DNA of 64,000 nucleotides from G942493275 sp942493275 (GTDB lineage: Bacteria > Actinomycetota > Coriobacteriia > Anaerosomatales > PHET01), in NCBI GenBank assembly GCA_942493275.1, contig OW818687.1:992001-1056000 (forward strand), given 5' to 3'. Under the pieces are notes generated by a model that saw nothing but the letters and a program-made list of their open reading frames with translations, was not told where the DNA came from and ran no database searches. Of the stretch, positions 58,650 through 64,000 are shown piece after piece (the stretch's first letter is position 1; every line of letters begins with the position of its first letter). The position numbers and the translations under genes are program-made.

Positions 58650-60653
58650 TCAGCGCAGGATCTCGCGAACCTGACCGCGCACCGTCTTTGTGAGCACCGC
58701 CGTCCCACCGATGTAGGTCGACGAGTCCACCTCGGCTCGAACCGCGCGGAGCTTGCCCGCTGTGGACGTGCTGAGCGAGGTGCCGTCGGTGAGCAGCATG
58801 ACGCTCCCCTGGCCACCCTTGAAGATGCCGCCGATCATCGCATCCGAGAAGGCCGTCCCCGACGCCACACCCAAGCCGTCCCACGAAAGCCCGTAGTCGG
58901 CCACGCCCATGGTCGCGATCGCTGCCGCCGTCGCGTAGCGGTTACCGCCCTGGAGTCGGGTCACGGACTCGGTGGGCACGACCGAGGCGAGCTGTCCCGG
59001 CACATTGCCCGGCACCGCCGTCGTCCCGCCGAGGATGATCGCGCGCGTCGCCCCCATGTCGCGAATCGCGCCGAGCGTATCGGCTGAAAGTCCCCGAGGA
59101 CCGCTCAGGACGACCGGCAGACCGGCCGACGCCGAGACGGGAGTCACAGCGAGCGCATCGGCGAACGAAGCGCCGGTGGCGACTACGACGGTGCCGTCCC
59201 ATGCAGGATCGGAGGCGATACGCGCGGCCACGAGGTTGGCGGTCGCGAATCGGTTGGCGCCTGCGATGCGCGTCACGGCGGGCGTCACAGCGGCGGGTTC
59301 AAGCTCGCCACGGTTCTTCAGCACGATCTTCTCGACCGCAGCCTGAACTGCCGATGAAACCGTGAGCGGCCCGCCGAGGATGGTGACCTCTGTGACATTG
59401 AGCCGATCGAGTTCAGTGGCGGTCGACTGCGGCAACGAGGTGGCGGAGGTCAGCAAAACGGGCGAATCGGTACCCGCAAGACCGGCGCCCGCAAGCGCGT
59501 CAGCCCAGCTCATCCCCGAAGCGATGATCGCCGAGTTTGCGCCCTCGGGAAACGCCTTTTGGCTCGCCGAGACAGCGGTCTGGAAGCGATCCGACCCCGC
59601 GAGCACGTCGATCTGCGTGGGCCGCGAGTAGTAGATGTCGGTGCGGTGCGCCCCGAAATCCGAGCCGTCGTCGAAGAAGTCCGGGGTGGTCCACGCAACC
59701 AAACCACCGTCGATGCCGGCGACCGACGGACCGTCCAGGCTCCAGAACGACGTCGGCGCGATGCCGAAGGTCTTGCCGGTCAGCCGGTCGTAGCCGACGA
59801 GCGGATAACCGCCAGGCGCTCGTTCGTCCATGTAGACAACGAGCGCACCCTCGACTGAGGGCTGACCCTGATTACCGGAGCCGGTGGCGATCGGGAAGTT
59901 GGTGGTGTTGGTCACGAAACAGCCGTAGATGTCCTGGTTCGAGTACTGCGTCGCGCCGTTACGCATGTCGCCCCAGACGACCATGCCGTTGTCGCCGATC
60001 GAGGGCCCGAGCTGGTACTTGGGGTCGTTGCACAGCACCTTGGTCGTGCCGGTCGACAGCTGATATGCCTTGATGTCCTTGTTGGTGTAACCGGCCGTCC
60101 ACGGGGTCTCCCACACGACCCAACCGTTCGCGATGTCGGGAGCGTAGCCCTCGCTCACGACGACGGTGACCTCACGCGTATCGAGGTTGACGACGCGGAT
60201 CCCGCTCTTGCCCGCGGCGCCACTCTGGTACTCATACGCTACGTCCCGGCCGCCGATCCGCGGGCGTGACATGACGGCCCACAACTCGGTGGGCGGCTCG
60301 AGGACGCGGGTGGTGGTCCTGGTCGCCCAGTCGAGGGCACAGAGCGCACCATCATCGGACATGTAGACAATCACACCATCATCGATGTCCGCGCTGTTCC
60401 CGTCCGGGATCCGCATCTGCTCGCCGGTCTCGACGTCCATGATGACGACCTCGCGCTGGTCGCTGTCGATCTTCTCGCACTCCATCCACAGAATCAGGTC
60501 TCCCGAGGAGCACAGCCCGTATCGGTACATCTCGGGAATGCCCACGTCGAGCTTGACGACGTGATCGGTGTCAAGCGCCGCGGCCGGCGCGGGAAGCGCG
60601 GAGAGCGCGAGTGCGGCGAGAAGCGCGATGGAGACGAGACGTGCAGCACGCAT
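58650..60653 (-). CDS. Exported beta-propeller protein with three CWB2 cell-wall-binding repeats
   Basis: 667 aa. Signal peptide (about 1-26), a TolB/YWTD-like propeller (about 28-370; blades such as GWVVWETPW, NGMVVWGDMRNGA, GGLVAWTTPDFF), then three CWB2 repeats to the C-terminus (GSDRFQTAV, GANRFATAN, GGNRYATAA; VTILGGPLTVS, AIILGGTTAVP). Attaches non-covalently to the wall. The same anchor module occurs in the nine-haem cytochrome at 38997-42074. ATG 60653 with a GGGGG-type site. Function of the propeller unknown. Confidence 0.88.
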   Translation of the reverse strand: MRAARLVSIALLAALALSALPAPAAALDTDHVVKLDVGIPEMYRYGLCSSGDLILWMECEKIDSDQREVVIMDVETGEQMRIPDGNSADIDDGVIVYMSDDGALCALDWATRTTTRVLEPPTELWAVMSRPRIGGRDVAYEYQSGAAGKSGIRVVNLDTREVTVVVSEGYAPDIANGWVVWETPWTAGYTNKDIKAYQLSTGTTKVLCNDPKYQLGPSIGDNGMVVWGDMRNGATQYSNQDIYGCFVTNTTNFPIATGSGNQGQPSVEGALVVYMDERAPGGYPLVGYDRLTGKTFGIAPTSFWSLDGPSVAGIDGGLVAWTTPDFFDDGSDFGAHRTDIYYSRPTQIDVLAGSDRFQTAVSASQKAFPEGANSAIIASGMSWADALAGAGLAGTDSPVLLTSATSLPQSTATELDRLNVTEVTILGGPLTVSSAVQAAVEKIVLKNRGELEPAAVTPAVTRIAGANRFATANLVAARIASDPAWDGTVVVATGASFADALAVTPVSASAGLPVVLSGPRGLSADTLGAIRDMGATRAIILGGTTAVPGNVPGQLASVVPTESVTRLQGGNRYATAAAIATMGVADYGLSWDGLGVASGTAFSDAMIGGIFKGGQGSVMLLTDGTSLSTSTAGKLRAVRAEVDSSTYIGGTAVLTKTVRGQVREILR

Positions 60654-60725
60654 ATGAACCCCCGGAGTCGTCAGCCTGTGCCACAGACAGGTTCGCACGC
60701 GGGCGATGGCTCCACAAGACGCGGT

Positions 60726-60755
60726 TTGCCCTCCTCTTGACCCACGCCGTATAAT
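60726..60755 (+). promoter_or_regulatory. Sigma-70-type promoter of the Mg2+ transport operon
   Basis: TTGCCC (60726-60731), 18 bp, then a perfect TATAAT (60750-60755), about 50 bp before the M-box aptamer. A second TTGACC at 60737 is too close to serve as the -35 of this -10. Confidence 0.7.
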
Positions 60756-60799
60756 TCGACTGTTGCGCGGGTTCACGCCCGCACGACGTTGACAGCAAG

Positions 60800-61015
60800 G
60801 ATGTCTGCTCCGTCCGTTACGGTGCGGCTCCTGTTCGAACACAGGCCACTGCCCGGAAATGTCGAGAGACGCCAATGGGTAGAACAGCCCTCCCCGGCTT
60901 AAGGGGAAGGCTAAGGTGGCTGGGTACGGTGGCGGGCCAATCCCGCTGCGTGTCGCGCACAACGCCGCGGCCGCGCCCTACGTCGAACAGTGCCAAAACC
61001 TCAGACGAGGGATGT
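60800..61015 (+). ncRNA. M-box (ykoK) magnesium riboswitch aptamer
   Basis: The core is highly recognisable: GGCTCCTGT...ACACAGGCCACTGCCC, then AATGTCGAGAGACGCCAATGG, a variable stem with GGCTTAAGGGG, GGCTGGGTA, and the 3' ACAGTGCCAAAACCTC. The closing P1 region lies roughly at 60803-60815 with 61002-61014; the exact 5' edge is uncertain. M-box RNAs fold on Mg2+ and shut off Mg2+ transporter genes; the downstream gene is mgtE. Confidence 0.9.
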
Positions 61016-61075
61016 GAGCGCGAAACGACCATTCTCACGAGCGTATTGTGCTCGCGACTCTGGCCGCGAAACGCC

Positions 61076-61108
61076 GCCCCTCGTCCATCCGGACGCAGGG
61101 GCTTTCTT
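61076..61108 (+). terminator. Riboswitch-controlled terminator
   Basis: GCCCC (61076-61080) and GTCC (61083-61086) pair with GGAC (61091-61094) and GGGGC (61098-61102), followed by TTTCTTG. CCCTCGTC in its 5' arm (61078-61085) is exactly complementary to GACGAGGG at 61004-61011 in the P1 3' strand, giving a mutually exclusive antiterminator. The remaining 186 bp to mgtE shows no gene or clear structure. Confidence 0.85.
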
Positions 61109-61294
61109 GTATGTCGGACCTGTACCCGAGAGATCTGGACCTACGTGAAACCCCACAGTCCGTAGTCCCCTCGGATCGCACTCCGCTCAGGCGGTGTCGG
61201 CCGGGGGACCGAACCACCTGACATGACCCACCGGACGCGTGCCGGCGCGGCTTGAAGCCGCCGCCCGCACCCGACACCGAAGGGAGGAGTGCCC

Positions 61295-63142
61295 ATGCTG
61301 TACCTCTCGCAGATGCTCGGCAAGCCGGTCGTCGACGCCACAGGCGAAGAGATCGGAACCATCAACGACATCGCCATCGCCACCGGCGAGGTCTTCCCCC
61401 GCGTGACCTCGCTCGCATTCGTCGGCCCGGACAAGACGCCGTTCATGCTGTCGTGGCGCAAGTTCGTCTCCGAGTTCGACGGCGACCACATCGCCCTGAG
61501 CGTCCCCGCGCACGAAATCCGCTTCAGCTACCTCCAGCCCGACGAAGTGCTGCTCCATCGCGACCTGCTCAACAAGCAGATCGTCGACACGCAGGGCATG
61601 AAGGTCGTGCGCGTAAACGACCTCAAGCTCTCCGAATCCCGCAACCAGCTGCGCCTCCTCGGCGCCGAGGTGGGCGTCCGCGGCATCCTGCGCGGCATCT
61701 CCCCCACCCTCGAGCGCGTTGCCCAGCGCGTCGTCCTCACATTCAAGGGCGACCTGGCCGAGAACATCATCGCGTGGAACTATATGGAGCTTCTCGACCG
61801 CGACCTCAGCCAGGTGAAGCTCTCGGTGACGCACCGCCGCCTGCACGAGCTTCATCCGGCCGACGTCGCGGACATCCTCGAGAAGCTCGGCCCGTCTCAG
61901 CGCGCGCGCGTCTTCGACCACCTCGACAACGTCATGGCCGCCGAGGCGATCTCCGAGCTCGAGGACGAGTACCAGGCCGACGTCATCGACGACCTCTCCG
62001 AGCGCCGCGCTTCCGCGCTGCTCGCCGAGATGGATCCGGACGACGCCGCCGACGTCATCGGCGACCTGCCCTACGACAAGGCCGAGCGCCTCCTGCGCCT
62101 GATGGGCGTGGAGGACGCGAGCGCGATCCGCGGGCTGCTCGGATACAAGGAGAAGACGGCGGGCGGCATCATGACGCCCGAGGTCACCACAGTCACCGAG
62201 GACATGACGGTCCAGCAGGTCATCGAGTACCTGCGCGGCGAGGCATCCGAGCACGAGACCGTCTACTACGTCTACGTCGTGGAAGGCGACCAGCACCTGA
62301 CCGGCAGCATCTCGCTGCGCGACCTGCTGTTCGCCGCACCGGATACCACTGTCGACCTCATCGCCGAGCGCGAGCTCATCGTCGCAGGTCCTGACGACGA
62401 CCAGGAAGACGTCGCGGAGATGATGTCGAAGTACGACCTGCTCGCACTGCCGGTCGTCGACGAAAAGAACCGCCTGCTTGGCATCGTGACCGTCGATGAC
62501 GCCCTTGACGTCCTCGAGGAAGAAGCCAACGAGGACCTCGAGCTCGCGACCGGCCGCCGCAGCGGCCTGGGTATCACCGGCGTGTGGCAGTGGGTCAGCC
62601 GCGACGGCTGGCTGTTCGTGTGGGCGGGACTGTTTCTTGGCGTCGCGGCGCTGGGACGGGCGGCATCAGGCGGCGCGTCAGCCACGTCGCTCGTGTGGAT
62701 CACCGCGGCCGGACTCTCGCTGCCCGTTCTCCGCGTGGCCGAGGACGTGGCTGGTCACGCCATGTCCCGCGTCATCGAGGGCGACGACCCCGACGATATG
62801 CCGCCCGTCTGGCGCCGCCTGGTGAGTGACGGCACGGCAGGCGCCATTCTCGGACTCGTACTGGGCCTGCTCGCGTTCGGTGTCTTCGAGCTCGTCTTCG
62901 CCGCCGAGGCCACCGAGCAGCTGCCGCTCGCCGCCGTCATCGGCAACGCCTTCGGGCTCGCGACCTTCATCGTCACGATCGCAGGCACGTTCGTGGGCCG
63001 CTGGGCCGAGAGGCGGGCTGCTGCCGACAAGAACGTCAGCCAGGCCGCCGTCTCGATCATGCTCATGCTCATCGGATTCGCGGGCTTCGTCACGCTGCTG
63101 CTCGGCGGAATCGCCGTGCTGGAATCGGCCGGGATAGCGTAG
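61295..63142 (+). CDS. mgtE: MgtE-type Mg2+ channel with N-terminal PRC-barrel domain
   Basis: 615-aa Mg2+ importer gated by cytosolic Mg2+. The first ~85 residues (LSQMLGKPVVDATGEEIGTINDIAI) are a PRC-barrel, an addition found in some actinobacterial and archaeal MgtE. Then MgtE_N superhelix (LHPADVADILEKL, MDPDDAADVIGDLP), a CBS pair (GGIMTPEVTTVTEDMTVQQ; YDLLALPVVDEKNRLLGIVT) and the five-helix pore domain. ATG 61295 lies 5 nt after GGGAGGAG; a GTG two codons upstream overlaps that site. Controlled by the upstream M-box. Followed 8 nt later by an NRAMP-related gene. Confidence 0.93.
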   Translation: MLYLSQMLGKPVVDATGEEIGTINDIAIATGEVFPRVTSLAFVGPDKTPFMLSWRKFVSEFDGDHIALSVPAHEIRFSYLQPDEVLLHRDLLNKQIVDTQGMKVVRVNDLKLSESRNQLRLLGAEVGVRGILRGISPTLERVAQRVVLTFKGDLAENIIAWNYMELLDRDLSQVKLSVTHRRLHELHPADVADILEKLGPSQRARVFDHLDNVMAAEAISELEDEYQADVIDDLSERRASALLAEMDPDDAADVIGDLPYDKAERLLRLMGVEDASAIRGLLGYKEKTAGGIMTPEVTTVTEDMTVQQVIEYLRGEASEHETVYYVYVVEGDQHLTGSISLRDLLFAAPDTTVDLIAERELIVAGPDDDQEDVAEMMSKYDLLALPVVDEKNRLLGIVTVDDALDVLEEEANEDLELATGRRSGLGITGVWQWVSRDGWLFVWAGLFLGVAALGRAASGGASATSLVWITAAGLSLPVLRVAEDVAGHAMSRVIEGDDPDDMPPVWRRLVSDGTAGAILGLVLGLLAFGVFELVFAAEATEQLPLAAVIGNAFGLATFIVTIAGTFVGRWAERRAAADKNVSQAAVSIMLMLIGFAGFVTLLLGGIAVLESAGIA

Positions 63143-63150
63143 GGCTCGGC

Positions 63151-64000
63151 GTGCAGGCGGCCACCCCCAACATCAAGAAGAAGGCGGGCATCTTCGCGAT
63201 GCTCGCGATCGTCGGGCCCGGAGTCGTCACGGCGATGGCCGGCAACGACGCGGGCGGGGTCACCACCTACTCGGTGGCCGGCGCCGAGTTCGGCTACCAG
63301 ACGCTGTGGATGATCCTCGTTATGCTGTTCGCGCTGGCCGTCGTGCAGGAGATGGCTGTTCGGATGGGCTGCGTCACCGGCAAGGGCCTCGCCTCTCTCA
63401 TCCGCGAGAAGTACGGCGTGCGCGCGACGATGTTCGCCATGCTCGCGCTGCTCGTCAGCAACACGGCGACTTCGGTGGCCGAGTTCGCGGGCATCGCCGC
63501 CGCCCTCGAGCTGTTCGCCATCCCCAAGTACGTCTCGGTACCCATCGCGGCCCTTGGCGTGTGGCTGCTGGTGGTTCGCGGCGACTTCCGCAAAGTCGAG
63601 AAGGTGCTCCTGAGCCTCTCGGCGGTCTTCATCCTCTACGTAGTCGCGGCGTTCATGGCCAAGCCGGACTGGAGCGAGGTCATCAAAGCGACTCTGATCC
63701 CCCAGTTCGAGCCGAGTGTTCCGTTCATCGCGCTGGTGATCGCGGCCATCGGCACGACCATCGCCCCCTGGATGCAGTTCTTCGCGCAAAGCAACGTGGT
63801 CGACAAGGGCCTCGGCATCCCCGACCTTCGCAATCAGCGCATCGATGCCATCGCCGGTGTCGTCGCTGCGAGCCTCGTCGCCTGGTTCATCATCATCGCG
63901 ACCGGGACGATGCTCTACCCCGAGGGCATTCACATCACCTCCGCCGAGCAGGCCGCGGCTGCGCTCGCGCCGGTGGCGGGGCAGTACGCGAGCATCCTGT
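63151..64000 (+). CDS. NRAMP/SLC11-family metal transporter, probably Mg2+-type (NRMT-like), 3' end outside the window
   Basis: Open to the window end (283 codons seen). Starts GTG 63151, 8 nt after mgtE. TM1 contains GPGVVTAMAGNDAGGVTTYS, the SLC11 metal-site region; TM6 reads IGTTIAPWMQFFAQS, where Mn2+/Fe2+ NRAMPs have a metal-binding Met (MPH-type motif) and here there is Ala. Loss of that Met is a mark of NRAMP-related Mg2+ transporters described from Eggerthella. Co-transcription with an M-box-controlled mgtE supports Mg2+ as substrate. Family certain, substrate inferred. Confidence 0.88.
   Translation, partial: MQAATPNIKKKAGIFAMLAIVGPGVVTAMAGNDAGGVTTYSVAGAEFGYQTLWMILVMLFALAVVQEMAVRMGCVTGKGLASLIREKYGVRATMFAMLALLVSNTATSVAEFAGIAAALELFAIPKYVSVPIAALGVWLLVVRGDFRKVEKVLLSLSAVFILYVVAAFMAKPDWSEVIKATLIPQFEPSVPFIALVIAAIGTTIAPWMQFFAQSNVVDKGLGIPDLRNQRIDAIAGVVAASLVAWFIIIATGTMLYPEGIHITSAEQAAAALAPVAGQYASIL

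Noticed and set aside
1..64000. CRISPR arrays, insertion sequences, integrases, attachment sites
   Set aside because: No regularly spaced repeats, transposase or integrase motifs were seen; repeats within 37112-38830 and 3740-3860 are protein-coding repeats.

Overview
The window is about 64 kb of uniformly GC-rich, gene-dense chromosomal DNA with many GTG starts, short gaps and 4-nt start/stop overlaps. The gene families point to an anaerobic high-GC Gram-positive (actinobacterial) organism: a mycobacterium-like pknB/FHA/pstP/rodA-pbpA cell-wall signalling cluster, CWB2 cell-wall-binding repeats in two exported proteins, an SLC11/NRAMP-type transporter without the usual TM6 methionine, multihaem c-type cytochromes and a complete Mo-nitrogenase cluster. 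A deep-branching Coriobacteriia-type lineage would fit, but this is inference from gene content, not from a marker gene. No CRISPR array, insertion sequence, prophage or rRNA was seen; one tRNA (Arg, anticodon CCT) is present.

Layout. 1-5.2 kb: the end of a subtilase gene, then (minus) a large RND efflux pump with an unusual Gly/Met-rich insertion and its MarR-type regulator. 5.3-14.0 kb: (plus) a Ser/Thr kinase with a polytopic C-terminus, two FHA proteins, a PP2C phosphatase, one uninterrupted SEDS-transpeptidase fusion and a four-PASTA kinase. 14.0-20.6 kb: a nuclease lipoprotein, a CrcB fluoride channel, a membrane protein and four exported proteins of unknown function. 20.8-22.4 kb: tRNA-Arg, a small membrane protein, an OhrR-like sensor and a glutathione peroxidase.

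22.5-36.97 kb is the nitrogen-fixation island. nifV-nifA-nifQ run on plus; nifH-D-K-EN-X-I1-I2-fdx-B-modABC run on minus as one tightly packed operon behind a good sigma-54 (-24/-12) promoter. The set covers nitrogenase, FeMo-cofactor assembly (NifB, fused NifEN, NifX, NifV, NifQ), molybdate uptake, electron supply, transcriptional control (NifA) and post-translational control (NifI1/NifI2). nifU and nifS are not in the window.

37.1-45.6 kb is an exported redox island: a membrane-anchored 24-haem cytochrome built from triheme repeats, a nine-haem cytochrome with a three-repeat CWB2 domain spliced between its first and second haem sites, a Tat-exported lipoprotein multicopper oxidase, and a divergent peroxiredoxin whose peroxidatic residue is an in-frame TGA followed by a SECIS-like hairpin with a bulged U (probable selenoprotein). 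The cytochromes look suited to carrying electrons across a Gram-positive wall.

45.6-57.6 kb (minus): two membrane proteins of unknown function, a DUF2779 nuclease-like protein, a DEDDh exonuclease, a phosphoribosyltransferase, sbcC/sbcD, and an acetyltransferase plus nitrate/sulfonate-type ABC transporter operon. 57.7-64.0 kb: a HAD phosphatase, a beta-propeller/CWB2 surface protein, and a Mg2+ module: promoter, M-box riboswitch with a visible antiterminator/terminator pair, a PRC-barrel MgtE, and an NRAMP-related transporter running off the end.
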